Shown one piece after another: positions 28,252 through 35,759 of a stretch of 64,000 nt of DNA. Within the stretch, counting starts at the first letter, position 1; every line of letters starts with the position of its first letter. The notes under the pieces are model-generated. The model was not told where the DNA came from and did not search any database. It saw only the letters and a list, made by a program, of their open reading frames with translations. Made by a program: the position numbers and the translations under genes. This DNA comes from Methyloceanibacter superfactus (GTDB taxonomy: Bacteria > Pseudomonadota > Alphaproteobacteria > Rhizobiales > Methyloligellaceae): the NCBI RefSeq assembly GCF_001723305.1, contig NZ_LPWF01000036.1:1-64000 (forward strand), read 5' to 3'.

Positions 28252-28518
28252 ATGGTCAAGACCAGAGCCGGCGTCATCGTCGGAACAGCGGCCACCGGTC
28301 ATCGTGCGGAGCTCTCGCTCACTTTCATGCGTATCGGTGATGTTCAGCGTGTCACGGGACTTCCCCGTGCAACGATCTACGAAATGATGGGCAAGGGAAC
28401 ATTCCCGAAGCAAGTGCGGCTTTCTCCGCGCGCAGTCGGCTGGATCGAGTCTGAAGTAAGTGCGTGGCAGCGCGACCGCATCGCCGAGCGCGATGGCATC
28501 GAAGGTAAGGCCGCGTAA
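28252..28518 (+). CDS. AlpA-type helix-turn-helix regulator
   Basis: The core FMRIGDVQRVTGLPRATIYE followed by MMGKGTFPKQVRLSPRAVGW and IESEVSAWQRDRIAER is the AlpA family signature, a small MerR-like excisionase/activator fold. In P4-like elements AlpA proteins activate or assist excision. ATG 28252 is chosen because GGAGG precedes it at 28239-28243; an upstream in-frame GTG at 28186 lacks such a site. The protein is 88 residues. Confidence 0.85.
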   Translation: MVKTRAGVIVGTAATGHRAELSLTFMRIGDVQRVTGLPRATIYEMMGKGTFPKQVRLSPRAVGWIESEVSAWQRDRIAERDGIEGKAA

Positions 28519-28710
28519 AATCATGACAGCAAAAAACGAGAACCCCGGCGCTTTGGGGGCGGCCGGGGTTCGGGCAAATCTCTTTTGGCTGCGAGACCCC
28601 TCAGACAACCAGCGCAATCGTCGTCAACCAAGCGCGCATCCTACAGCGATGCGGGGCGGTGCACGGTGACGCTCTCAACCCGGAACAGACTCGCCGATGA
28701 GCGGCCCGCT

Positions 28711-29130
28711 ATGGGGGAGCGTTTAGACGGTAGCCGCGGCGACCGCCTCTGTCCCGAATGCGGCGCGCGGTTTGCTGCGCAGGCTCGCCAAACATATTGC
28801 GGCCAGGCGTGCCGCTCCGCTTTCCACAACAGGCGCGCAAAGCGGGGTGCCGAGCTCTACGATCTAGTGATGGCAATGCGCTTCGATCGCGTGCAGGCGT
28901 GCCGCGACGGAGTTTTCTCTTTCCTTTGCCGCATGGCGGCCGAGTTTCGGCGGCTGGACGTTCGCGATCGTGAGGGCCGGCGCTCATGGGAGCCGGTCGC
29001 CAACGTGAAGGCGCGCCGGCCTCATCTCGCCGCAAAAATCGTTGGGGGACATGTCGCCGGCAATCGCCAGGGTAGTTCCACGACCGCGCCCACTAAGCCT
29101 AATTCCATGCGCAAGCCTTGGCGGCGGTAG
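28711..29130 (+). CDS. Zinc-ribbon protein of the element
   Basis: Near the N-terminus sits a likely zinc-binding cluster, CPECGARFAAQARQTYCGQA, continuing CRSAFHNRRAKRG: two Cys pairs followed by a basic helix. The remainder has LYDLVMAMRFDRVQACRDGV and a basic C-terminus. Similar short zinc-finger proteins occur in phages and islands of alphaproteobacteria, with unknown function. The start is uncertain: ATG 28711 keeps the cluster complete, but its ribosome binding site is weak, and GTG 28663 is an alternative. It ends just before the HTH gene. Confidence 0.6.
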   Translation: MGERLDGSRGDRLCPECGARFAAQARQTYCGQACRSAFHNRRAKRGAELYDLVMAMRFDRVQACRDGVFSFLCRMAAEFRRLDVRDREGRRSWEPVANVKARRPHLAAKIVGGHVAGNRQGSSTTAPTKPNSMRKPWRR

Positions 29131-29131
29131 G

Positions 29132-29805
29132 ATGAGCATTCCGGCCTTAGCATGGGCGCGTGGCGTCAAGACGGGCAGCACGAGCGCCAAATGCGTCCTC
29201 TTTGTGCTAGCCAACTACGCCGACCCCACGGGCAAATGTTGGCCGTCTCAAGACCTCATCGCGCGCGAAGCTGAACAGTCCACAGACACCGTGCAGCGGC
29301 GCTTGCGCGACCTTGAAGAAGCCGGGTTGATCGAGCGTTGTCGCCGGTGCCGCGGAGGCGGCCGCGGCCGCGGGCGAACGGCTGATTACTACTCTTGCAG
29401 ATGCGACCTAAGCCGCAAGCTGCGGCATTGGCCTCCTGCGCCGACACCGACAGCGAAGCCAGCGACCTAAGCCGCAAGGCGCCCGGACCTAAGCCGCAAG
29501 CCGCCCGTCCCTATAAGGAAGAACCATCAAGAACCGTAATAAACAAACCACCGCATGAGAGTGGGACGGTCAGAAGGCAGGCAAGAGTGAGGCTGTGGCG
29601 ATCGAAGGACGGAGCAGCTGAAGTCAAGATTGCGGAACGCATCGGTCCTCAAGGATTTGAGGTCTTGAGTGCAATTCCCTCAGACGAAGTGGAGCAGCTC
29701 TGCGCACGTGTGCGCTATGGAATGCTCGATGACGCTGCCATCGAGGAGCTAGTCGAAAGGGGACGCCGCATGGGTATCCTCCAAGATCAGAGCGCCCCGC
29801 CATAA
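29132..29805 (+). CDS. HTH (HTH_36-like) element protein, probable frameshift
   Basis: The first 90 residues from ATG 29132 (SIPALAWARGVKTGSTSAKC, VLFVLANYADPTGKCWPSQD, TVQRRLRDLEEAGLIERCRR) form a winged helix typical of phage and plasmid replication or regulatory proteins. The frame then changes near 29395, as by one missing base, to RPKPQAAALASCADTDSEAS and PYKEEPSRTVINKPP. It ends with DDAAIEELVERGRRMGIL. Inside lies a triplicated 15-bp sequence (29405, 29464, 29486). The exact shift position is unclear because of these repeats. Function in the element is probably replication or its control, by analogy only. Confidence 0.65.
29405..29500. repeat. Three direct copies of a 15-bp sequence
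   Basis: GACCTAAGCCGCAAG occurs at 29405-29419, 29464-29478 and 29486-29500. The spacings (59 and 22 bp) are not multiples of three, so the copies are not all in one reading frame as the sequence stands. Confidence 0.85.
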
Positions 29806-29976
29806 CCGCCAAATGAATCGGAAGCTATAGGGGGGCGGTCGAAAGTTGAAAAGGCCTCGAATGCTGACCGGCGGTGTAACGCAAAATTTGTAGTCGCACA
29901 TTGGCCGGAATTTTTTTTTGGTCCAGGGGAGTTATCCGATGCGCAATACCGCGCTCAAGCAGAGAAAGGACGCGAA

Positions 29977-30243
29977 ATGTCAGACAACGACAACAACGAC
30001 CACGTGACGAAGGCAGGATCATTGGCGCTGCGCTACGTCCAAAAGTGCGCCGACACATGGCTAGCTCAGCCGATGCCGCTTGCGCCGGCGGTAAAGGAGC
30101 AAGCCCTCGCCGAGTCGATGCTCTTGCATGGTGTGGCCTTGTTCTCCGAAGGGCGCCGGAATGCGCCCTGCGCCGAGCTTCTTCGCCATCTCGCCGATAA
30201 TCTCGCCGAGACTCCCGACGCAGCGCCGCCGACCGTGAACTAA
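29977..30243 (+). CDS. Small hypothetical protein of the element
   Basis: An 88-residue protein starts at ATG 29977 after AGAAAGGA. It is acidic and helical (SLALRYVQKCADTWLAQPMP, QALAESMLLHGVALFSEGRR, CAELLRHLADNLAE) with no signal peptide or membrane segment. No family is recognised. The following 256 bp up to the capsid gene hold no convincing gene. Confidence 0.55.
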   Translation: MSDNDNNDHVTKAGSLALRYVQKCADTWLAQPMPLAPAVKEQALAESMLLHGVALFSEGRRNAPCAELLRHLADNLAETPDAAPPTVN

Positions 30244-30499
30244 CGCTGTTGAAGATGCGAACGCGACTCTTGACGAGGAACACCATGAGGGAGTCAACTC
30301 ATATCGATTCGATCTGCGCGTGTCGTGCTGGTCGGATGCCGCAACTGACGCGATGCGCTCGCGTCCGGCGGCCGCCCCGATGCGATCGGTGGTGCGTCAA
30401 GAGTGATCCATTCTCGCCAAGCGATGCGTTCGCAAAAATAGGGGAGAGACGGATCGCACAATTTGGACGCAACGCTTTTTTGCAGAAAGGGGTGAGACC

Positions 30500-31790
30500 A
30501 TGAGTCTCCGAAAAAATCTACCCAAAGCAACTTTGTCTCGCGACGGCCTGCCTCGCGGGATCATGGTTGTCGGTAGCCACGGTTACGTCGAGGATGTCAG
30601 GGCAGCACAGCGCGGCGAGCGTGTTGGTGCCGCTGTTAAGCTCGATGAGGTCTCCGATCAGGTGATGGACATGGCAGAGAAGACCGTGGCCATTGCCCGT
30701 GCGCAGGACAAGGAAATCGCATCGCTCAGGACTTCGTTGGACGAAGTGAATTCTGTTGTCGCCGCCCTACGCGTTGGCGGCGTTGGCGATGGCAGTGGCC
30801 CGGAGAACCGCCGAGATAGGCGCGCCTCGTGGAGTTCATGCGTACTGGTGCGCCGCAAGCCGCCATGCGCGAATCGAGCGACCCGGACGGCGGCTACAGC
30901 GTGCCCGAGGAGATCGACGGTGTGATCCAGAATCAGCTTCTCGAGTTCTCGCCGCTGCGCGGCTGGGCGACGATCATCACGCTCGGCCAGGGGCAGGGCG
31001 GTTATTCGTTTCTGGTGAACCGCCGCGGAGCGAGTTCGGGCTGGGTCGGGGAAACGGAAGCCCGCCCTGAGACAAGCACGCCAGAAATGGCGAAGATCAC
31101 ACCGCCCGAAGGCGAGATCTACGCCAATGCATCAATCACGCAATGGCTGCTCGATGACTCACAGTTCAATCTCGATCAGTTCATCCGCGACAACATTATC
31201 GATGAGTTCGCGGTGCAGGAGGGCGCGGCCTTCGTCGATGGCAACGGCATCAACAAGCCGAAGGGCTTCTTGCAGCTCGAGGACCCTGTAACGACCGCCG
31301 ACGCCACGCGGGCCTTTGGCGTCTTGCAGTACGTGGCATCGGGTGTCGCCGCAGACATCAATGACGGCACGCACAACGGCGTCGATGCGTTGACGGATTT
31401 GGTCTACGCGCTCAAACCTGCTTACCGGCAGGGCCCCGGCGTTGGTTGGATGATGAACTCGACCCTCGCCGGCAAGTGCCGCAAGCTGAAGTCGCTCGGC
31501 GATACGGCGCAGTATCTTTGGACGGAAAGCACGCAGGCCGGCCAGCCACCTATGCTCCTGGGCTATCCGGTGGCCATCGATGAGAACATGCCCAATGTCG
31601 GCGCGAACACCTTTCCGATCGCCTTCGGAAATTGGCGCCGAGGTTATCGCATCGTTGATCGTCTCGGCACCCGCGTGCTTCGCGATCCGTTCACAAACAA
31701 GCCCAACGTGATGTTCTATCTCACCAAGCGCGTTGGTGGTTGCGTCGCGGATTCGAACGCGATCAAGCTTCTCAAGTGTGCACGTCCTAG
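30500..31790 (+). CDS. HK97-fold phage major capsid protein, frameshifted
   Basis: The N-terminal about 95 residues (LDEVSDQVMDMAEKTVAIAR, EIASLRTSLDEVNSVVAALR) form the coiled-coil delta/scaffold domain. After a missing base near 30825 the frame continues as EFMRTGAPQAAM and SSDPDGGYSVPEEIDGVIQN, the start of the mature HK97 capsid. Further family landmarks are INKPKGFLQLE, GVGWMMNSTLAGKCRKLKS and RDPFTNKPNVMFYLTKRVGG. The open frame runs on to 31857, but one more missing base near 31783 would give KLLKCATS and a stop at 31788-31790, the usual ending. AAAGGGG precedes ATG 30500. No protease, portal or terminase is encoded nearby. Confidence 0.88.
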
Positions 31791-31907
31791 GAGGCTGCTG
31801 CGCGAAGCCGGAGCATCCCTCGGCTTGGCGCGCTTAGATGGCGGCGGTGGGCTTTAGGAGGTTGGAGCCCGCCGCCACCATTCGTTCAAACATTGAACGT
31901 GGGGCAC

Positions 31908-32471
31908 TCAAAAAAACTGAATAATTCGAACGGCCCAGTAAATGAGTGAGAAAGCGCCAAGGAAAAGTAGAAACCTGAGCATCTCTAAGACCCAGCGCGG
32001 TTGTATTTGTGTTGGCCCCATCAGCACAGGACGCCCCATTCCGTCTGATGACCGCACATTCATGACTGCTGGTAGTTCCTGCGTTGCCGAAATCATGCCG
32101 ATCGTGAAGAACTCCCGGGCCGCTAGTGACGCCACGTTGACCACCAGCCTTTTTTCCGGATTGGTGTCTTCGGAATATGCTCGCTGTGGCCAAACCTCGT
32201 AGTGTTCTGGCCGATAGTTCAATACGACCTCGAGATTTTTAACGGGCGCACGACCTACATTTTGAATCCAGATGTGCCGCGTTCGAATGAGCAACGCCTG
32301 GCCTTGGGTTTGCCGGACCTCGTATGCGAACTCATGCGCCACAGCCCATCTCACGCGACCTCTTGGTGCAAAAAAGCGCTGGATGATCTCGATAAGTGCC
32401 GCAAGCAATACCGCGATTACGGCTGCCACCATCTCATCACTGCTAAGGAATTGCTGAAACCAATCCGGCAT
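31908..32471 (-). CDS. Two-helix membrane protein, minus-strand cargo gene
   Basis: This 187-residue protein is the only minus-strand gene inside the element. It has a hydrophobic segment near each end (MVAAVIAVLLAALIEIIQRF at about residues 14-33, and RFLLFLGAFSLIYWAVRIIQ near the C-terminus) enclosing a soluble domain with beta character (HIWIQNVGRAPVKNLEVVLN, YRPEHYEVWPQRAYSEDTNP). No family is recognised. Orientation against the rest of the element suggests an independently acquired accessory gene. Its A+T content is higher than the chromosome. Confidence 0.65.
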   Translation of the reverse strand: MPDWFQQFLSSDEMVAAVIAVLLAALIEIIQRFFAPRGRVRWAVAHEFAYEVRQTQGQALLIRTRHIWIQNVGRAPVKNLEVVLNYRPEHYEVWPQRAYSEDTNPEKRLVVNVASLAAREFFTIGMISATQELPAVMNVRSSDGMGRPVLMGPTQIQPRWVLEMLRFLLFLGAFSLIYWAVRIIQFF

Positions 32472-32734
32472 CGAATTCGCGAGGAACCTTCCGTTAAATG
32501 GCGTCGGGCCGCATCGTGGATGGATTCGAGCTTCGTCAATGAATGAATCGAAGCATTTCCACGTTATTCACAGGAGGTGCGTGCCGCACCCGTTTGGGAC
32601 TGCGAGCGAGGCCTTTAGTTCGATATGTGGAACCGTTGCAGTCGGCGCGGTCTGCGCTCATGATTCGCGCTAGTGACAGAGTGATTTCAGTGCTCGGCCG
32701 CGACTTGCAAGCGCCAACCTGGAAGGAAGCCGCG

Positions 32735-33073
32735 ATGATGAATTTTAGCGATACCACGTCAGAAGCACCACGCCCGTCGGAGCGCATGCTGAGCGAAAGG
32801 ATCAGCCTCCTCGCCTGTATCGCGGAGGATTTGACCAAGCAGAGGGTCGATGAAGATAGACCCCTTGCAGCGCAGGGAAACTGGCTCGCGGTGCAAATTG
32901 ATGAGCACCACCACGATCTCTACCGGGTGGGTTTGCTCGCGAGCATCGGCCTGACCGTCTCGAAGAGCCATTTGGAAGATGACGATATGCTGGGTAACGA
33001 GCTGGCATTCGTTTTTAGGGAGATTGCGGAAACTGCGACTGAATTGGCCTCCACTACGATTAAACCACGCTGA
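32735..33073 (+). CDS. Small acidic helical protein of the element
   Basis: From ATG 32735, with GGAAGGAAG upstream, a 112-residue soluble protein is encoded: ERMLSERISLLACIAEDLTK, LAVQIDEHHHDLYRVGLLAS and ELAFVFREIAETATELAS. It is mostly helical and acidic, with no signal peptide, and no family is recognised. An in-frame extension to 32543 lacks a good start. It precedes the three-gene cargo operon by 100 bp and could share its promoter or act separately. Confidence 0.55.
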   Translation: MMNFSDTTSEAPRPSERMLSERISLLACIAEDLTKQRVDEDRPLAAQGNWLAVQIDEHHHDLYRVGLLASIGLTVSKSHLEDDDMLGNELAFVFREIAETATELASTTIKPR

Positions 33074-33173
33074 TTGATGGTTAACCCTGGGAATTGGTGT
33101 AGCTTGTATTGCTTGCCGACTCTGGCCGTCTCAGCTAAGCCAGCCACTCTCGGTGGAAAAGGACAGAGGCAAA

Positions 33174-33527
33174 ATGGCGGATGCTCCCCCACGGGTCCGC
33201 TTCTACTATCTTAAGAGCACCCAATTTCGGGCAATCCACGTCGACGGTGCAATCGGCGGGATCACCCCACGTGGACTTATACACGCCTCGGTCTATAGCG
33301 AGCGTCCAGCGATTCCGCAGTCACAGGAGCATGAGGTGGCGCCGGAAGGTCGCCTACTTGATCCAATTGACACGGAAGGAAAGCTTGGCATCGTGCGTGA
33401 ACTTGACGTGGATTTGATCATGTCCAAGCAAGCTGCGGCAGAATTGCGCGATTGGCTCACGAAGAGAATAGAGGAACTTGACGAGATACAGAAGAAATCA
33501 AAAGGCGCCGGGGGGAAGACAGCATGA
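33174..33527 (+). CDS. Cargo operon gene 1: small conserved hypothetical protein
   Basis: The 117-residue protein reads PRVRFYYLKSTQFRAIHVDG, AIGGITPRGLIHASVYSERP, then ELDVDLIMSKQAAAELRDWL and a Lys-rich coil. The beta-strand start followed by GAIGGITPRG and a closing helix that binds down on it is a pattern I recall in conserved small proteins of Hyphomicrobiales, similar in layout to DUF3467; this is not a firm family call. ATG 33174 is preferred to GTG 33153. Its stop overlaps the start of gene 2 by 4 bp (ATGA), so the products are made together. Confidence 0.65.
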   Translation: MADAPPRVRFYYLKSTQFRAIHVDGAIGGITPRGLIHASVYSERPAIPQSQEHEVAPEGRLLDPIDTEGKLGIVRELDVDLIMSKQAAAELRDWLTKRIEELDEIQKKSKGAGGKTA

Positions 33528-33991
33528 ATATTGATGCCGATATGATACACCTGCTGACGAATTACCCGACTGCACAGCAATACTGTGCCTCTCCAGAGCA
33601 GGAGTGGGTACCTGACCGGTCGCTCTTGATAAGACCCATAGTCACGGAATATCAGCCAGACTACTTGTCACCCGCACTCGATCATGATCGGCGGCTGTTT
33701 TTTGACGCGTGGGTGTCCGAATGGCTGGCCGACACAGAATGGCAATCGTCTCTCGGCCTCATAACGAGGCACCCCAGATACAATGACATAAAGGGCCTAG
33801 GCCAGATCGCCATTCGCTTCATTCTAGATCGTATGAGCCGTGGAGAAATCGAGGTTCATTGGTTTCCACTTCTCCACGATTTAAGTGGGGGAGCAGATCC
33901 GGTACCACCGGCTAGCCGAGGCGTAGTGCCGGAAATGACTACCGCTTGGCTAACGTGGGGTGAACAGGCCGGGTTTACCCATGCTGCATGA
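33524..33991 (+). CDS. Cargo operon gene 2: hypothetical protein
   Basis: A 155-residue soluble protein rich in Trp, Tyr and Asp: MIHLLTNYPTAQQYCASPEQ, RRLFFDAWVSEWLADTEWQS, RHPRYNDIKGLGQIAIRFIL and GEIEVHWFPLLHDLSGGADP. No catalytic motif, signal peptide or membrane segment is seen and no family is recognised. It overlaps both neighbours by 4 bp (ATGA at each junction), which argues that the three proteins act together, as a complex or as a toxin with its partners. Confidence 0.6.
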   Translation: MNIDADMIHLLTNYPTAQQYCASPEQEWVPDRSLLIRPIVTEYQPDYLSPALDHDRRLFFDAWVSEWLADTEWQSSLGLITRHPRYNDIKGLGQIAIRFILDRMSRGEIEVHWFPLLHDLSGGADPVPPASRGVVPEMTTAWLTWGEQAGFTHAA

Positions 33992-34470
33992 CGCCGATGC
34001 ATCCAAACGCCGTTGAAGGCGTCAGTTTCTTTCCTACGAGCAACGCTGATCCAAATTACAATTGTTTGGCTTGGGCAGTGTGGCGCAACAATCGTGTTAT
34101 TTGGCCAGACGAAAAGAACCAGTGGGGATGGCCGCTCGATCTGCCTCGTGAAGAGACGGTCGACTCATTTCGCCGGTTTTTCATTCGAGCCGGCTTCGAA
34201 GACTGTCCATCAGGCGAGCTCGAGATGGGGCTCGAGAAGGTCGCCATCTACACGATGATGGATATCGTCACGCACGTTTCTCGTCAGTTGCCGAGTGGTC
34301 GATGGACCAGCAAAATGGCGAGTGCGTTGGACGCTGAGCATACTTCACCTGAAACACTCTGTGGTGACGGATATTGGCAAGTCGCGCTCTACATGCGGCG
34401 CGTAGCAACAGGCAATCCCCCAGAGTTGCCGCCCTTGGATCCGCCCCCGCCACTCATACTTCTACCCTGA
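33988..34470 (+). CDS. Cargo operon gene 3: putative papain-like thiol protease fold
   Basis: The 160-residue protein begins with NYNCLAWAVWRNNRVIWPDE, a Cys placed at the start of a helix as in NlpC/P60 and other papain-like enzymes. Further on VTHVSRQLPSGRWTSKMASA holds a His followed by a Trp-Thr-Ser-Lys strand, a plausible catalytic His. YNC(L/I)AWA ... THxxxQ ... G.W.SK is a pattern I recall from uncharacterised bacterial proteins, but I cannot name the family with certainty. The C-terminus is Pro-rich. It is the last gene of the operon, next to the right end of the element, where defence or toxin cargo is often found. Confidence 0.6.
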   Translation: MTPMHPNAVEGVSFFPTSNADPNYNCLAWAVWRNNRVIWPDEKNQWGWPLDLPREETVDSFRRFFIRAGFEDCPSGELEMGLEKVAIYTMMDIVTHVSRQLPSGRWTSKMASALDAEHTSPETLCGDGYWQVALYMRRVATGNPPELPPLDPPPPLILLP

Positions 34471-34566
34471 AGCCGATTGGCGCCTTCGCCGTACAACATG
34501 GCGTACATGTAGAGCTGCCAACAGCGAACTGATTGGTCGAGACGGCCTATAATCCTATGATTTTAT

Positions 34567-34612
34567 TGGCTCCCCGGGCCGGACTCGAACCAGCGACCCA
34601 GCGGTTAACAGG
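34567..34612 (-). other. Fossil 3' half of a tRNA-Asn(GUU) gene
   Basis: Read on the minus strand, the segment gives CTGTTAACCGC (anticodon loop with GTT and 3' anticodon stem), the variable loop, GGTTCGAGTCC (T arm) and the acceptor end GGGGAGCCA. The sequence further 5' does not form the other half of a tRNA. A break in the anticodon loop with the 3' half retained is the usual mark left by integrases that use tRNA genes. Confidence 0.8.
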
Positions 34613-34644
34613 CAATAGCCGGACAGCAAGAACCCTGAAAAAGA

Positions 34645-34665
34645 TGTGGGTAGAAGTGTGTGTAG
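34645..34665. promoter_or_regulatory. Putative integrase arm-binding sites, right
   Basis: TGTGGGTAG (34645-34653) and TGTGTGTAG (34657-34665) are spaced 12 bp apart, and the first is identical to 26234-26242 by the integrase gene. Confidence 0.5.
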
Positions 34666-34717
34666 AAACGGAGAGCAACAAAAAATAATAATAATCAGAG
34701 TATGTTAAAGTACACAA

Positions 34718-34806
34718 TGGCGGAGGGGGTGGATTCGAACCCACGAGACGCTCGCGCGCCTGCCGGTTTTCAAGACCGGTGCCTTCAACCACTCGGCCAC
34801 CCCTCC
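34718..34806 (-). tRNA. tRNA-Ser(UGA)
   Basis: The minus strand begins GGAGGGGTGGCCGAGTGG and contains a CCGGT / ACCGG anticodon stem around CTTGAAA, giving anticodon TGA. It has a long variable arm, a GGTTCGAATCC T arm and an encoded CCA at 34720-34718. The 89-nt length and long variable arm are typical of tRNA-Ser. Its 3' end forms the right boundary of the integrated element, and it stays intact. Confidence 0.95.
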
Positions 34807-34886
34807 TGATTGATACGCGGCCAAAGTCCGGCCGACGCTTTGGGAGCCATAGACCGTTGTCTATGCCGCCCCGGGTATAGATCGGC

Positions 34887-35636
34887 CTACTGGGCGGCTG
34901 GCCGCGGCTTCCACTCGCTCACCAGTTTCTGCGCCGCGGCGATCTGCTCCGGGCTCATTTGAGAGGCGGCACGATCACGATTCTTGACGGCGTCCTTGCT
35001 GCCTTTCGGTTGATCCGGGTTCGAAGACTGCGCGGCTGCGAGACTGAACCATACGAGCGCCTGAACGTAGTCCTGCGGTACGCCCTTGCCGCTGGCGTAC
35101 ATGACGCCGAGATTGTTTTGGGCTTCCGCGTCTCCTTGCTCGGCCGCAAGTTGGAACCACTTCACCGCCTCGTTGTCATCGGGGAAGACCCCGTTCCCTT
35201 GCAAGTAGATGTTGCCGACGATGGTCTGCGCCTTGGGCGCGCCTTGCTCCGCGGCGAGGCGATACCACTTCAGCGCTTGAGGGTAATCGCGCTGAACGCC
35301 TTGGCCCTCGAAATACATGACGCCGACCAGCATTTGCGCCGGCACAGAGCCACGCTCCGCGATCGGCTCGAGCAAGCGCAGAGCCGTCGCATAGTCACCG
35401 CTCTTGTAAGCGGCCGTGCCTTCCTCGAACGCCTGGTTGGCCTCAGTTGCTCTCTCGGCCTCGGCGGCCTTCTCGGCCTCGGCGGCCTTCTCGACCTCAA
35501 GCGTCTTCTCGATCTCGATGGTCTGCTCGGCCCCGGGTGCCTTCTCGGCCTCGGCTGCCTTCTCGTCGGACGCGTCGTCCGCGTCGCAGCCGGTCAAGAT
35601 CAAGGCGAGAACCATGCCGGCAAGGATGCGGCGCAT
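34887..35636 (-). CDS. Sel1-repeat lipoprotein
   Basis: ATG 35636 follows GGAAGGGAG and begins a lipoprotein signal peptide with lipobox LTGC at residues 17-20. A charged coiled-coil of repeated EKAAEAEKAAEAE type comes next, then Sel1-like repeats: LVGVMYFEGQGVQRDYPQAL, IVGNIYLQGNGVFPDDNEAV, NLGVMYASGKGVPQDYVQAL. Sel1 repeats are alpha-solenoids for protein interaction. The Glu/Ala/Lys repeat tract is locally repetitive at DNA level too. The protein is expected in the periplasm anchored to a membrane; its partner is unknown. Confidence 0.88.
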   Translation of the reverse strand: MRRILAGMVLALILTGCDADDASDEKAAEAEKAPGAEQTIEIEKTLEVEKAAEAEKAAEAERATEANQAFEEGTAAYKSGDYATALRLLEPIAERGSVPAQMLVGVMYFEGQGVQRDYPQALKWYRLAAEQGAPKAQTIVGNIYLQGNGVFPDDNEAVKWFQLAAEQGDAEAQNNLGVMYASGKGVPQDYVQALVWFSLAAAQSSNPDQPKGSKDAVKNRDRAASQMSPEQIAAAQKLVSEWKPRPAAQ

Positions 35637-35759
35637 TGTCGAACTCCCTTCCAAATGTGGGCCCGAGCCCTCGACGTCCGAGGCCTGGCGGGAAACCTGC
35701 TCTTAGGCTCTGCCCATTATCTGCTTGTCTTTGGGCATCCTGACGATCCTTCATAGGCC

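Larger units (their letters stand above)
26099..34732. mobile_element. Integrated element at tRNA-Ser(UGA), 8.6 kb
   Basis: An identical 15-bp sequence, TGGCGGAGGGGGTGG, marks both ends: free at 26099-26113 and as the 3' end of an intact tRNA-Ser gene at 34718-34732. A tyrosine integrase gene starts 139 bp inside the left end. Genes run mostly rightward: integrase, DUF6499-like protein, AlpA-type regulator, zinc-ribbon protein, HTH protein, small protein, HK97-type capsid, then cargo. There is no terminase, portal, protease, tail or lysis gene, so it is not an independent phage. It may be a satellite-like island or a decayed prophage. The right-hand third is visibly poorer in G and C than the flanking chromosome. 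Confidence 0.85.

Noticed and set aside
29405..29500. CRISPR array
   Set aside because: Only three 15-bp repeats with unequal spacing inside a coding region, and no cas gene in the window.
34567..34612. Functional tRNA-Asn gene
   Set aside because: Only the 3' half is present; no D arm or 5' acceptor strand is found upstream on the minus strand.
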